DNA from: Natranaerobius trueperi
Lineage (GTDB): Bacteria > Bacillota > Natranaerobiia > Natranaerobiales > Natranaerobiaceae
Direction: 5' to 3'
Assembly (NCBI RefSeq): GCF_002216005.1
Contig: NZ_NIQC01000009.1
Span: 19,149-83,148, forward strand
DNA length: 64,000 bases
Below the pieces are notes generated by a model. It worked only from the letters and a program-made list of their open reading frames with translations, searched no databases and was not told the origin of the DNA. This document shows positions 37,830 through 47,095 of this stretch, piece by piece; position 1 is the stretch's first letter, and each line of letters opens with the position of its first letter. A program made the translations under genes and the position numbers.

Positions 37830-38819
37830 TTATGCCATTTGAGTTTTCAAATGATTATGACCTAACAAAGATACACCTATTGCATTATCTTTTGAGAGAT
37901 TAGGCGTGGTAAATAAAAAAGATATTTCAGATTCTCTAAAGCATCTACTAATATACTTTTTTATATAATTATTACTCATTACTCCCCCAACGAATAAAAT
38001 TTTCTTTTTTCTTTTGTGTTTAGAAGCATTTTTTAATATACTAACTAAAGATTCTGCTACACATTTTTCAACTTTTCTTGCAATAATTTCTCGTTTATAA
38101 TTACCTTCATTTATAATTTTCTTGATATGGGTCTCTGGACCTGAAAAATTTACCCATGTATCGGATATAGATATAGGGACTGAAACATCTTGTTTAGCAT
38201 CCACGAATTTAGATAGACTTTCTAATTGTGGCCCACCAGGGAAAGGAAGACCTAGTTTGTTAGCCGTCCTGTCAATTAATTGACCGGCCGCAAGATCCCT
38301 TGTCCCACCTATAATTTTAATATCAAACGAACTATAATTCTGTGAGGGAACACATTCTAATAATTCTGTTGTACCCCCAGATACATGAAATACATAAAAC
38401 TCTTCTAAAACATTAAGATCTATTTTTTGTAAATTGTCATATAAACAAGCAGCTATATGACCTTCTTGATGACTAACTCGATAAATAGGGACTTCAAAAG
38501 CAGTCCTTAAAAAAGATGCATATGAATCACCAACTAAAAACACTGGCATGTAAGATTCTTTTTGTGGTCTTGGCTTACTACTAACAGAAATAGCTGTTAT
38601 ATTATATTTTAAGTCAAGTTTCATAGTATCAGTCAACTTTTCTAGGGCTTTAGGTAAGTTCTTTGTATGTTGAAAAACACCTTCTGATTGCCGTAATCCC
38701 CCTTTATTTGAGGATACTTCTAAGGGAAGTTGTACAGAGTTAATAAAATTAAGATTAGTATCTAATAAGGCTAAAGAAGTTGTATAACAGCTTGTATCTA
38801 TGCCAAGGACTAAACCCAT
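37830..38819 (-). CDS. TsaD/Kae1-like ASKHA protein (TsaD paralogue)
   Basis: A 329-residue protein of the TsaD/Kae1 fold. It keeps the metal pair H117-x3-H121 in SHQEGHIAA, the N-terminal LGIDTSCYTTS phosphate loop, and VFHVSGGTTELL and FVGGVMSNNYI nucleotide motifs. It differs from true TsaD in many surrounding residues (for example SSKPRPQKES in place of the usual GPGL region). Clostridia often have this second copy near nusB; its role is not established. The start is ATG at 38819, 4 bases after nusB. Confidence 0.75.
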   Translation of the reverse strand: MGLVLGIDTSCYTTSLALLDTNLNFINSVQLPLEVSSNKGGLRQSEGVFQHTKNLPKALEKLTDTMKLDLKYNITAISVSSKPRPQKESYMPVFLVGDSYASFLRTAFEVPIYRVSHQEGHIAACLYDNLQKIDLNVLEEFYVFHVSGGTTELLECVPSQNYSSFDIKIIGGTRDLAAGQLIDRTANKLGLPFPGGPQLESLSKFVDAKQDVSVPISISDTWVNFSGPETHIKKIINEGNYKREIIARKVEKCVAESLVSILKNASKHKRKKKILFVGGVMSNNYIKKYISRCFRESEISFLFTTPNLSKDNAIGVSLLGHNHLKTQMA

Positions 38820-38823
38820 ATCA

Positions 38824-39243
38824 TCACCGATCCCTTTTCAGTTGTTCCGCAATTTTATCTAAGATTCCATTAATATAGCTTGATGCTTTGTCTGTACTAA
38901 ATTTCTTAGCCAGTTCTACCGCTTCATTGATAGAAACTCGAACAGGTATGTCATCAAAATAAATCATTTCACAAATAGCAAGTCTCATAATACTTAGATC
39001 TACACGACTAAGACGCTCTATTTTCCAGTTTTCTGACATCTTATCTATATGACTATCTATAATTGGTAGTTCTGTACTTGCTTTAGAAGTGACATCTTCT
39101 AAATATTGATAATTATTTACATCTAACTGTTCTTCACCACTTTCTTTATATTGTTGTGCACCTTCATAATTCAACTCATCATTATTAAATGCCATTTGAA
39201 AAATTATTTTCATTGCTGTTTCTCTAGCAAAACGTCTAGACAT
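38824..39243 (-). CDS. nusB: Transcription antitermination factor NusB
   Basis: All-helical RNA-binding factor for rRNA antitermination, 139 residues. The N-terminal SRRFARETAMKIIFQM and C-terminal SINEAVELAKKFSTDKASSY-type motif are both present. The start is ATG at 39243 behind GGGGGAT. In many Firmicutes it lies between asp23 and folD, as here. Confidence 0.95.
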   Translation of the reverse strand: MSRRFARETAMKIIFQMAFNNDELNYEGAQQYKESGEEQLDVNNYQYLEDVTSKASTELPIIDSHIDKMSENWKIERLSRVDLSIMRLAICEMIYFDDIPVRVSINEAVELAKKFSTDKASSYINGILDKIAEQLKRDR

Positions 39244-39276
39244 CTTTTATCCCCCTATATTACTTTAAAATTTTTC

Positions 39277-39498
39277 TTATCTTCTGGGCGGTAAAAATCT
39301 ATGTATTGAGATAGGCAGTTGTTTTTCTTTATCCCAATAGTAACCAAAATAAAAGCCTACCCCCATTAAAATCAATACTAATAAACCTTGTAAAAAACCA
39401 AAAATCACAAAAATTAATGAAATTAGAAAACCTAATACCACACCTATAATTCTTCCCAAATAATTTTCTAATAGATACATTATGTATTCACGATTCAA
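39277..39498 (-). CDS. DUF2273 small membrane protein
   Basis: A 73-residue protein with two hydrophobic segments (about 14-34 and 36-52) and a basic C-terminus. DUF2273 proteins regularly accompany Asp23 and AmaP, as here. No biochemical role is known. The start is TTG at 39498 behind GGGGGTGA. Confidence 0.85.
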   Translation of the reverse strand: MNREYIMYLLENYLGRIIGVVLGFLISLIFVIFGFLQGLLVLILMGVGFYFGYYWDKEKQLPISIHRFLPPRR

Positions 39499-39512
39499 AT
39501 TATCACCCCCAG

Positions 39513-40049
39513 TTACTTAGGCCGTGAAGCATCAGATGCTATATTTTCAATATAAACCTTAACCTCACTTATATTTACTCCTGCCTTAGATTCAACATGA
39601 TCTTTAGCTATCTTTTGAAGTTCTTCAGAAACTTGAGGTATTTCTACATCTGCTTGAACTTTACCTTTCAAGTATATAATTAGACCATTTTCAGATACTT
39701 TTATTCTTGATTTAACTTCTTTCATACCTTTAACTTCATTTTTTGCTACTCTTAAAACCATACTTTCTATAGTTTTTAGAGATATTTTAACTTCACCTAT
39801 TTCTGTGTTCTGATTAACAACCTCTTCATTTTTTTCAACCCTCGATGCTCCCCAAATTGATCTCAACGCGATTAATAGAATAATTAAACCCACAATTCCT
39901 AATTCTAAAGATTCAGCATAAAATTCCATGCTTGTCCTTACTTCATCCATAATTGGATGGATAGGTATAGCAAAAGATACTAGGATAACTGATAGAATTA
40001 GTAATAGAAAACTAGTTATAAAAAAGATCACTCTGTCAAAAACATGCAC
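39513..40049 (-). CDS. amaP: Alkaline-shock membrane anchor AmaP
   Basis: A 178-residue protein with two N-terminal membrane helices (about 8-30 and 48-68) and a cytoplasmic Asp23-like domain (about 85-170) ending with VNISEVKVYIENI. In staphylococci AmaP holds Asp23 at the membrane. The start is GTG at 40049 behind AGGAGGG. It lies between asp23 and DUF2273. Confidence 0.85.
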   Translation of the reverse strand: MHVFDRVIFFITSFLLLILSVILVSFAIPIHPIMDEVRTSMEFYAESLELGIVGLIILLIALRSIWGASRVEKNEEVVNQNTEIGEVKISLKTIESMVLRVAKNEVKGMKEVKSRIKVSENGLIIYLKGKVQADVEIPQVSEELQKIAKDHVESKAGVNISEVKVYIENIASDASRPK

Positions 40050-40127
40050 TAATTATCCCTCCTTTAAGTTATAACCTTTTGTTTTTTTAGAAACCCTTCA
40101 TTATTATGGTGAATCATTGATTATTTT

Positions 40128-40496
40128 TTATACATCTTCAAAGCGAACTCGTTGAATATATACATTTACATTGCTAACAGAAAAACCAGTCATATTTTCT
40201 ACAGCCTCTTTTACTACTTCTTGAGCTGCCTTAGATATTTCAGGAATTTTAACCCCATACTGTATATCTAAATTCACATCAATAGAAACATTTTCTTCTG
40301 TTAGATCTACTTTAATGCCTTTTGAAGTTTTTTTACCAAACATTTCACTTATTCCTTCAGAAACCCCCCCACTGACATTATAAATTCCATCTAATTCTTT
40401 CAACGCTAAGTAAGAAATAATACCAATAACGTTATTGGCTATACGGACTTGACCGAGCTCATTTTTCTCTGCCATTGTATGAGAATTTGGGTCCAT
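40128..40496 (-). CDS. Asp23/Gls24 family envelope stress protein
   Basis: A 122-residue soluble Asp23 protein with the family core GQVRIANNVIGIISYLAL and VSNVNVYIQRVRF near the C-terminus. It is thought to form a layer beneath the membrane under envelope or alkaline stress. The start is ATG at 40496 behind AGGAGG. Its promoter should lie in 40497-40620, after spoIIIAH; no box was assigned. Confidence 0.92.
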   Translation of the reverse strand: MDPNSHTMAEKNELGQVRIANNVIGIISYLALKELDGIYNVSGGVSEGISEMFGKKTSKGIKVDLTEENVSIDVNLDIQYGVKIPEISKAAQEVVKEAVENMTGFSVSNVNVYIQRVRFEDV

Positions 40497-40620
40497 TTTT
40501 TAGTACACCTCCTACAAAACTACAAATGTATTTATTATTTATATTCGTTATTAAACCAAAAAATCCTTTTTTTGATAAGTTAAATACAGTTATAAAGTGT
40601 ATAATATAGTATTCCCTATC

Positions 40621-41271
40621 TTAATTATATTCAATCACTTTAACATTAGAAATTGATACTCCAGCATTCTCTGACACTATTTCTGCAATCTGTCTTATTT
40701 CTGTTTCTGATAAGTTTTCCACTTTAACTATTACATTAGCTGAACCATTTCTAAAAAAGAATATTGCATCTTCAAAACCATTTGCTCTTATAAGGTTTTC
40801 AAGAGTCAATTCTTTTTCTCTGATTTTCACCAAATCTAAAAGTTCACTTTCTGCTTCACTTTTCGCTTCATCACTAGTGTTTGGATTATCTATAAATTGA
40901 TTCAATCGTTCTATTTCTTTTGATCTTACTCGATCTCTCTCTAGTCTATAAGCAACAAAAAAATCTTTGTCCTCTTCCATTTCCCACTCTTCTACTTCAT
41001 CTGGTGGAATAAGGTCTGCAGAAGTTACATCTTCTTCGGTTTCATTTTCTATAATATCAGATTCGGTGTCATCTTCTTTAAGTATGTTATTAGACCCTTC
41101 TTCAATATCTATTTCCGCATCACCTTCTTGTTCAATAACATCTACAGACTCTCCTTGTAAAATTTCAACTTGCTCAACTTCTCTATCAACATTAATTATC
41201 CAAAAGGTTAAAGCTATAAAAAAACCTGAAATAAAAATTACCCATCGCCTTTTTAGGTAAATTATTTTCAT
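40621..41271 (-). CDS. spoIIIAH: Stage III sporulation protein AH
   Basis: Mother-cell membrane protein that pairs with forespore SpoIIQ to form the channel joining the two cells. It is 216 residues: one N-terminal helix (about 9-25), a long acidic linker (about 30-95), then a ring-building (YscJ/FliF-like) domain with ANGFEDAIFFFRNGSANVIV and a C-terminal SVNISNVKVIE-type end. The acidic linker is unusually Glu/Asp-rich. Last gene of the operon. Confidence 0.93.
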   Translation of the reverse strand: MKIIYLKRRWVIFISGFFIALTFWIINVDREVEQVEILQGESVDVIEQEGDAEIDIEEGSNNILKEDDTESDIIENETEEDVTSADLIPPDEVEEWEMEEDKDFFVAYRLERDRVRSKEIERLNQFIDNPNTSDEAKSEAESELLDLVKIREKELTLENLIRANGFEDAIFFFRNGSANVIVKVENLSETEIRQIAEIVSENAGVSISNVKVIEYN

Positions 41272-41282
41272 ATTAAAACCTC

Positions 41283-41864
41283 CTAATTATTTTTTGGTAG
41301 TATTACGATATTATGCTCTGCAACATCAAACAAAGTATTAACAGCTGTTAACAAATTTTTCTTTACCTTTACATCATTTGCACCCTCCGAAACTACCAAA
41401 ACGCCATTAATTGCGGGCTTTTTCTCTCGTAATACTAAGGGCTCATCACCCTGCCCTCTAATTGTTAATACTTCATGATTAGAAAATTCCTCTGTAATTT
41501 CTCTTTTACCATCTGTTCCATCACTTTCTACAGTTGTAACTTTTTCTTCATCTTTATTTTTAGCAATATCTAGTTTTTTGCTTCCTTCTAAAGTTATCAT
41601 AGCATTAACATCACCAGCTCCTATAACTTGAGACAAAATAGTTTCTAAATCTTTTTCCAGTTGTCGCTTATACTGGCTTTCTTCAGTTGATCTTTCAATA
41701 TCAAAATTCTCTTCTTCATTAGGTATTGGATTAATTTCAGTATTAGGATCATCTTCATCACTTTCTAGTGGATTACCGAGTAATAAAAATATCAGTCCCA
41801 ATATACCTAGCACTATTAAGTGTGGAGGTATTTTTTTAAAAAAGTCTTTAGTTGATTGATTCAT
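41283..41864 (-). CDS. spoIIIAG: Stage III sporulation protein AG
   Basis: Forms a large ring of the feeding-tube complex. It is 193 residues with one membrane helix (about 13-29), an acidic linker, then the ring domain with QVIGAGDVNAMITLEGSKK and KPAINGVLVVSEGA. The start is ATG at 41864. The gap to spoIIIAF (41865-41930) holds a possible internal promoter. Confidence 0.93.
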   Translation of the reverse strand: MNQSTKDFFKKIPPHLIVLGILGLIFLLLGNPLESDEDDPNTEINPIPNEEENFDIERSTEESQYKRQLEKDLETILSQVIGAGDVNAMITLEGSKKLDIAKNKDEEKVTTVESDGTDGKREITEEFSNHEVLTIRGQGDEPLVLREKKPAINGVLVVSEGANDVKVKKNLLTAVNTLFDVAEHNIVILPKNN

Positions 41865-41908
41865 AATCTCCCCTCCCTTGATTCTTCTTAATACTTTTGG
41901 CCTAGCTA

Positions 41909-41929
41909 GTACATTCTATGCAATAACAG
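41909..41929 (-). promoter_or_regulatory. Possible internal SigmaE-type promoter before spoIIIAG
   Basis: The minus strand reads CTGTTATTGCATAGAATGTAC, 19 of 21 bases the same as the element upstream of spoIIM. CATAGAAT resembles a SigmaE -10. An internal promoter inside the spoIIIA locus is known in Bacillus subtilis. The -35 is weak here, so this is tentative. Confidence 0.35.
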
Positions 41930-41930
41930 A

Positions 41931-42599
41931 TTATTTCATTACTTTTACCAAAACATGGTCTTCAGTTATTTGAAAAACATCACTTATATCCTTTTCAAAA
42001 TTATCTAGTTTTTCGTCTGAAACATTCAATTTATTTTCTGATTTATTATTCTTTTTTTCAATTAAATCACTAGTATTATCATTCTCTAAGCTAATTTTTA
42101 TTTCTTCAACTGGTTCTACTAGTTCTTCTTTATTTTGCTCATCTAACTCTTTATCTTTTTTATCTAAAAAAACTGTTAAACTTTTTATTTCTCCGTAGTT
42201 TTCAAGAGAACTGTCATCTTGATATTCTATTTCAACATTAGCAACTTCAATACTATCAAAATGATATTGTGACCTTTCTTTTACTTGTCCTTTGATTTCG
42301 TCTTTGTAGCGAGCATCAATTTTATCAATTCTATTTTGTTGCATATCCTCTCCTCTTTCTAATAAATCATCCACTTGATCTATATCAGCTTCTGGTTCTT
42401 CAAAAATATCAGGTTCAATCATATCTCCATTTTCTAATATTTTGACTATCGGATTTAAAATTATTAAAACTATCATAAGTCCTATTACTAATCTTACGTA
42501 CCTTTGCAAATTCCCAGGTGGAAGTAGTAATTCTAAAAAAGAAGCCAATATAATTACTATAACTATTGAAGTTACTAATTCATTTAGATGATCTAACAA
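41931..42599 (-). CDS. spoIIIAF: Stage III sporulation protein AF
   Basis: A 222-residue protein with two N-terminal membrane helices (about 8-27 and 33-52), then a cytoplasmic region. The core KIDARYKDEIKGQVKE and VEIEYQD segment fit the ring-type domain of the family. There is an extended acidic, low-complexity stretch at about 150-200. The start is ATG at 42599. Confidence 0.88.
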   Translation of the reverse strand: MLDHLNELVTSIVIVIILASFLELLLPPGNLQRYVRLVIGLMIVLIILNPIVKILENGDMIEPDIFEEPEADIDQVDDLLERGEDMQQNRIDKIDARYKDEIKGQVKERSQYHFDSIEVANVEIEYQDDSSLENYGEIKSLTVFLDKKDKELDEQNKEELVEPVEEIKISLENDNTSDLIEKKNNKSENKLNVSDEKLDNFEKDISDVFQITEDHVLVKVMK

Positions 42600-42616
42600 T
42601 TATATCCCCCCTTTTT

Positions 42617-43807
42617 CTAACCCCTGATCATCATTGATATATTAGTAGCACCAATAATTGTTGCCATAGCTATAAAAAACATAACCGAAACTGTAGCTAC
42701 TCCGGCAAAAACTAGTGTTAAACTTTTAGACATGGTATTTAAACTATCAGGAATTGTAGTTTCTCCTAAAGGTTCCATTAACGAAGCAGCTAATTTATAT
42801 ATAAAAACTAGTGCAAGAATTTTTAGAGCAGGAAAAATTGTTATGAAAAATAAAATAACTGCCCCTGCCATGGTTACACTGTTTGTTAAAACTAAAGATG
42901 CTCCCATGACCGTTTCAACTGCATCAGATAAAGCTTTCCCGATAACTGGTATAAACGAACCTGTTAAAAATTTAGCTGCTCTAATAGATATACCATCAGC
43001 GACAGCACCACCTACTCCTTGTAACCCCATAATGCCTATAAAAATTGTAAGAAAAAAACCGATAGCTGTAATACTAACATTTTGAAACAGGTCAGCTAAT
43101 GAAGATACTTTAAATTTAGGATTGATATGACTTATCACATTTAATACCGCAGAAAATAGGAGTAAAGGTAAAATAACATTGCTAATTAAAGTACTGAAAG
43201 TATTAATTAAAAATATAGTTATCGGGTGAAAGATTGCAACAGATGTCACAGCTCCCATAGAAGCCATAAGAGTTAACAATAAGGGGATTAAAGCTAAAAT
43301 TATATCTACCATGTTATCTACGGTTTCTCGACCAATTTGAATTGCTAAATAAAAACTTTGTAATGCAATAACAACTATAGACATGTAAATAACTGTATGG
43401 GCTAATTTAGCAACATTTTCATTAGCAAATGCATTTTGCAATGTCGTTAGTAAAACTGCTACTACGGTAAGTAGTATAACTTTACCTAGAAGTTGAAAAT
43501 TAACAACTACTTCATGTAGAAAAAATCTTAATAGCCCACTAAAAAGTTGAGCTAGACTAATGTCACCATCATCGCCTCGGATTAAATAAAAAAGATCCCT
43601 GAAGGTCAGGTCAGGAATGTAAGCATCCATTTCTTGATTTAACTGATTCCACTGTTTTTCCATTTCTTTTATTTCCGGTTGATCTAATATTTCATTTAAG
43701 TCTTCGTCTAGCTTTTCATCTGTTATTTCTTCACCATAAACAGTAGATGGGATTATTAAATAGATTAGTAATAATAAAATTACAACTAATTTTTTCATAA
43801 ACTTCAT
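42617..43807 (-). CDS. spoIIIAE: Stage III sporulation protein AE
   Basis: The large multi-pass membrane component of the SpoIIIA complex. It is 396 residues: a signal-like N-terminus (about 5-25), an extracytoplasmic segment (about 27-90), then about seven membrane helices. GSFIPVIGKALSDAVETVMG near residue 280 is the strongly conserved family segment. The start is ATG at 43807; a second ATG three codons later is also possible. Confidence 0.95.
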   Translation of the reverse strand: MKFMKKLVVILLLLIYLIIPSTVYGEEITDEKLDEDLNEILDQPEIKEMEKQWNQLNQEMDAYIPDLTFRDLFYLIRGDDGDISLAQLFSGLLRFFLHEVVVNFQLLGKVILLTVVAVLLTTLQNAFANENVAKLAHTVIYMSIVVIALQSFYLAIQIGRETVDNMVDIILALIPLLLTLMASMGAVTSVAIFHPITIFLINTFSTLISNVILPLLLFSAVLNVISHINPKFKVSSLADLFQNVSITAIGFFLTIFIGIMGLQGVGGAVADGISIRAAKFLTGSFIPVIGKALSDAVETVMGASLVLTNSVTMAGAVILFFITIFPALKILALVFIYKLAASLMEPLGETTIPDSLNTMSKSLTLVFAGVATVSVMFFIAMATIIGATNISMMIRG

Positions 43808-43812
43808 CCTTC

Positions 43813-44199
43813 CTAAGGAAGTAAAGTTAACACTGTTTCTAAAATCATAACCACTAACGGAACAGCCATAAGCATTATTGCGATTTTTCCACCCAACTCG
43901 ATTTTTTTGGCCATAGCTCCTTCATCTGCATCTTTACAAACTTGAGCACCAAACTCTGTAATATAGGCTATCCCAACAATTTTAAGAAGAGTATCAAAAT
44001 AAGCAAAATCTAAGTCAGCTTGTAAAGTGAGTTCTTCTAAAATGTCTAGAACAGACTTTAGTGGACTTAATAAATACAAAAAAATCATTATTCCCGCTGC
44101 CATTGATAGCAAAACTGCTAACTCTTTTTTATACTGTCTAACTACAACAATCAAAACAGTTGCTATAAAACCAAATCCAACTATTTGAATAATATCCAT
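43813..44199 (-). CDS. spoIIIAD: Stage III sporulation protein AD
   Basis: A 128-residue small membrane protein with four hydrophobic stretches and the family segment IVGIAYITEFGAQVCKDADEGAMAKKIEL, which is split here as YITEFGAQVCKDADEGA. It pairs with SpoIIIAC. It begins 3 bases after the spoIIIAC stop. Confidence 0.94.
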   Translation of the reverse strand: MDIIQIVGFGFIATVLIVVVRQYKKELAVLLSMAAGIMIFLYLLSPLKSVLDILEELTLQADLDFAYFDTLLKIVGIAYITEFGAQVCKDADEGAMAKKIELGGKIAIMLMAVPLVVMILETVLTLLP

Positions 44200-44201
44200 A
44201 A

Positions 44202-44408
44202 TTAATACACTCCAAATACCTGCCTAACTGTCTCAAAGAGATCAGCTAGAAGATGAATTACCATAAATAATACAATAATTATTCCAGCTAAATTTACATA
44301 CGTTGTCACATCTTTTCTATCTAGTGCTGTTAGGACTGGATTTAATATAGCTAGAATCATTCCCACACCTGCTATTCTAAATAGTAAATCAATATCCAGT
44401 TCATACAT
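44202..44408 (-). CDS. spoIIIAC: Stage III sporulation protein AC
   Basis: A 68-residue protein with two membrane helices (about 10-28 and 35-58), the normal size. DIDLLFRIAGVGMI at the N-terminus is characteristic. It starts with ATG at 44408 behind AGGAGG. Confidence 0.94.
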   Translation of the reverse strand: MYELDIDLLFRIAGVGMILAILNPVLTALDRKDVTTYVNLAGIIIVLFMVIHLLADLFETVRQVFGVY

Positions 44409-44425
44409 CTAAATTCCTCCTTTAG

Positions 44426-44947
44426 TTACCATATTAAAATCACAAGTAAAAGCCCCGTTAGCACTCCTAGATACCGCCACATTTTTTCACTTTTTTTACG
44501 ATCTTCAAGGGCTAATTTTTGATTTACTCTTATATGAGATAAACATAGTTCTATATGTCTTAACTGTTCATCAGTATCACTTTTTCCTAAATTTATTGTA
44601 AAGTTTTCAATTATTTCCCAATCTTCTTCTAACAATGGTAAATCAGATTCTAACTTATCACGAGCTGCTACAATTGCTTCATCTGGAGGGCACCCTTCTT
44701 GTGCTAAGTAATAGTTTAAATTAGAAAAAATTTTCCCAGCACTTTTAGGAAATCTTCTACCAAGTTTCGATAAAAGTACAGGTAAAGGTGTTGCTACATA
44801 ATTTATTTCTGAGGCTGCCATTTCTAAAATAGTTTCAATTTCTTGAAGTATTTTAGGGCGTAGTCTATAATTACTAGCAATTTTATTTCCTAGTGCCATA
44901 GAAGTGAATAAAATCAAGGCTGCTCCAATTATTCTTAGCACTATCAT
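44426..44947 (-). CDS. spoIIIAB: Stage III sporulation protein AB
   Basis: A 173-residue protein with membrane helices at both ends and a helical domain between. It resembles GspF/type II secretion membrane proteins, as the family does. The start at 44947 overlaps the spoIIIAA stop (ATGA), so the two are coupled. Confidence 0.92.
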   Translation of the reverse strand: MIVLRIIGAALILFTSMALGNKIASNYRLRPKILQEIETILEMAASEINYVATPLPVLLSKLGRRFPKSAGKIFSNLNYYLAQEGCPPDEAIVAARDKLESDLPLLEEDWEIIENFTINLGKSDTDEQLRHIELCLSHIRVNQKLALEDRKKSEKMWRYLGVLTGLLLVILIW

Positions 44948-45930
44948 CCCCCCTGTTTTCTCAAGAATTTTTCATTTTTTAAATTGTTAATTTTTAGTTG
45001 TTTCTTGTTTTTCTCATGATTGTTTTTTACAATAGATTCAACAGTACCAGGACCCCTATTATTAGTTAAAAATACTACTCTTTCAATTCCACCGCTATCT
45101 AGTAATTCCGAAAATCCAGGACGATTCATAAGAGAATTATATGAGTCAGAATGAGCTGATAATAACAGTTTAACTCCTGCATTCAAGGCTTCCCCTACAG
45201 CTTTTACATCTTCTTGACTTCCAATTTCGTCAGTTACGATGAGATCAGGGGACATTGATCTTAACACCATAGTTATTCCTTTAGCTTTAGGACATCCATC
45301 TAACACATCTGTTCTTAACCCCACCTCCTTTTGAGGTACACCTTTAACAGTCCCAGCTATTTCTGAACGCTCATCTACAAGGCTAATATTATGTGGTCTT
45401 ATTTCTGAAGATCCCTCACTATAAATTCTAGTTAAATCTCGTAATAGAGTTGTTTTACCACATCCAGGTGAGCCAACTATTAAAGTATTATATATACTTT
45501 TTTGATGGTTATTGTAAATTTTACAAGCAAGACTTTGAGAAGCACCTATGACTTCACGTGATATTCTAAAATTGATACTCGAAATATCCTTAATAGTTCT
45601 AACATGATTATCTCTTATATTTGTTTTCCCAACTAAACCAACTCGATGCCCACCAGCTACAGTTATAAACCCTCTTGATAGTTCATTTTGATATGAATAT
45701 ACTGAGTTTTCACTTATCAATGCTATGATTTTCTCTAGATCACTCTTTCTAACTTTGTAATCTGTTACTATGTCATCTGATGTTAGTTTTAATATAATTG
45801 GTTTATTGATTCTAACCCTAATTTCTTCAATTTTATCTTTTGAGTTTTTATTTTTTTTAAGACATTCTATTATTATCTTATTTATATTATTAGGAAAAAA
45901 ATTACGTAAAATTTTTTCGATTTCTTTCAT
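44944..45930 (-). CDS. spoIIIAA: Stage III sporulation protein AA (ATPase)
   Basis: Secretion-type ATPase of the SpoIIIA complex, 328 residues. Walker A is GSPGCGKTTLL (152-162), followed by DERSEIAG and a Walker B region DLIVTDEIGSQED near residue 235. The start is ATG at 45930 behind GGAGGG. First gene of the operon; a terminator just upstream isolates it, so the promoter must lie in about 45931-45984. Confidence 0.95.
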   Translation of the reverse strand: MKEIEKILRNFFPNNINKIIIECLKKNKNSKDKIEEIRVRINKPIILKLTSDDIVTDYKVRKSDLEKIIALISENSVYSYQNELSRGFITVAGGHRVGLVGKTNIRDNHVRTIKDISSINFRISREVIGASQSLACKIYNNHQKSIYNTLIVGSPGCGKTTLLRDLTRIYSEGSSEIRPHNISLVDERSEIAGTVKGVPQKEVGLRTDVLDGCPKAKGITMVLRSMSPDLIVTDEIGSQEDVKAVGEALNAGVKLLLSAHSDSYNSLMNRPGFSELLDSGGIERVVFLTNNRGPGTVESIVKNNHEKNKKQLKINNLKNEKFLRKQGG

Positions 45931-45984
45931 AAACGGCTACCCTCCTTTTGTAAATATTTATTTGGCTAGTCCTACGTTTATGCA

Positions 45985-46014
45985 TAAAAAAACTCCCGGA
46001 TAAAAATCCGGGAG
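45985..46014 (-). terminator. Rho-independent terminator upstream of spoIIIAA
   Basis: CTCCCGGA and TCCGGGAG arms form the stem (45993-46014), followed on the minus strand by seven T. It ends the efp/zinc-ribbon unit. Confidence 0.93.
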
Positions 46015-46022
46015 GATAGTGG

Positions 46023-46460
46023 TTATACATATTCGGATTCTACAAAAGAAGATGGATGTTCAAACTCATATTCTAGTTCAGGACTAGTTTCCTCAGTGAC
46101 ATACAGTACATCATTACATGTTGGACAATATAATTCTGTAGAACCTTCCTGATTAAAAAGATTATCACCTAAAACTACTGCTTCATTACAAGTTGGGCAA
46201 ATAGTTTCATGATATCTTCCTTGTTCTTCTTCAATTAGATATTCTTCATCATAATAGTCAGTCTCAAGTGCTTCTAAATCTAGGTCCATAGCATCTACAT
46301 GTTGTTCTAGATCACCTAAGTCAATATCTAGTTCTTCAAAACCTTGCGCAAAATCTTCTAATACATTAACAATTTCTTTAATAACTTGACCTTCTTTACT
46401 GTTATCTGAGACATTCAAACCCTCAACTAATCCTCTTAGATATGAAACGCGGGCCCTCAT
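46023..46460 (-). CDS. CD1247-domain zinc-ribbon protein
   Basis: A 145-residue acidic protein. The N-terminal RARVSYLRGLVEGL is a conserved clostridial domain (CD1247 N-terminal domain). The C-terminal part holds two CPTCN pairs (near residues 90 and 112) forming a zinc ribbon. It lies between efp and spoIIIAA as in other Clostridia. Function unknown. Confidence 0.8.
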   Translation of the reverse strand: MRARVSYLRGLVEGLNVSDNSKEGQVIKEIVNVLEDFAQGFEELDIDLGDLEQHVDAMDLDLEALETDYYDEEYLIEEEQGRYHETICPTCNEAVVLGDNLFNQEGSTELYCPTCNDVLYVTEETSPELEYEFEHPSSFVESEYV

Positions 46461-46494
46461 ATATAACCTCCTTGTTTAATGTAGTCTCATTATA

Positions 46495-47061
46495 TTATTC
46501 CCCTTTAACCCGCTCAATATATTCACCAGTTCTAGTATCTACTTTAATTATATCTCCATTATTTATGAAAAACGGTACATTAACACTTAACCCAGTTTCT
46601 AATTGGGCTGGTTTTGAGCCACCAGACGCAGTGTCTCCTTTCACGCCTGGTTCTGTTTCAGAAACTTGTAATTCAACAAATACTGGAAGCTCTATTCCTA
46701 TAATTTCTTTTCCATAAAATAGAATTGAAATAACCATATTTTCTTTTAAGTATTTAACTTTATCACCTAATTGCTCTTTATTAATAGTATACTGTTCAAA
46801 TGATGTTGTATCCATAAAATAAAACATGTCATCTGCTGAATATAAATATTGCATTTCAGATTTTTCAATATGTGCTCTCTGTACTTTCTCACCAGCTCGG
46901 AATGTTTTTTCTGAAATGGAGCCAGTCTTATAATGTCGCAATTTTGTTCTAACAAAAGCTGCCCCTTTACCAGGCTTTACATGTAAGAAATCAACAATCG
47001 TATAAACTTCCCCATCTAATTCAATCGTCATTCCATTTTTGAAATCATTACTACTAATCAT
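46495..47061 (-). CDS. efp: Elongation factor P
   Basis: Rescues ribosomes stalled on polyproline. It is 188 residues in three beta-barrel domains. The loop [10 protein letters not shown] puts K32 at the tip that is modified in many bacteria. [16 protein letters not shown] near residue 145 is the family signature. The start is ATG at 47061 with GGAGG upstream. Confidence 0.96.
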   Translation of the reverse strand: MISSNDFKNGMTIELDGEVYTIVDFLHVKPGKGAAFVRTKLRHYKTGSISEKTFRAGEKVQRAHIEKSEMQYLYSADDMFYFMDTTSFEQYTINKEQLGDKVKYLKENMVISILFYGKEIIGIELPVFVELQVSETEPGVKGDTASGGSKPAQLETGLSVNVPFFINNGDIIKVDTRTGEYIERVKGE

Positions 47062-47095
47062 AATATAATCCTCCTTTAATTAACTATTAGTTCAA

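Noticed and set aside
42732..43085. Plus-strand ORF of 117 codons inside spoIIIAE
   Set aside because: Antisense shadow of a well-supported membrane protein gene.
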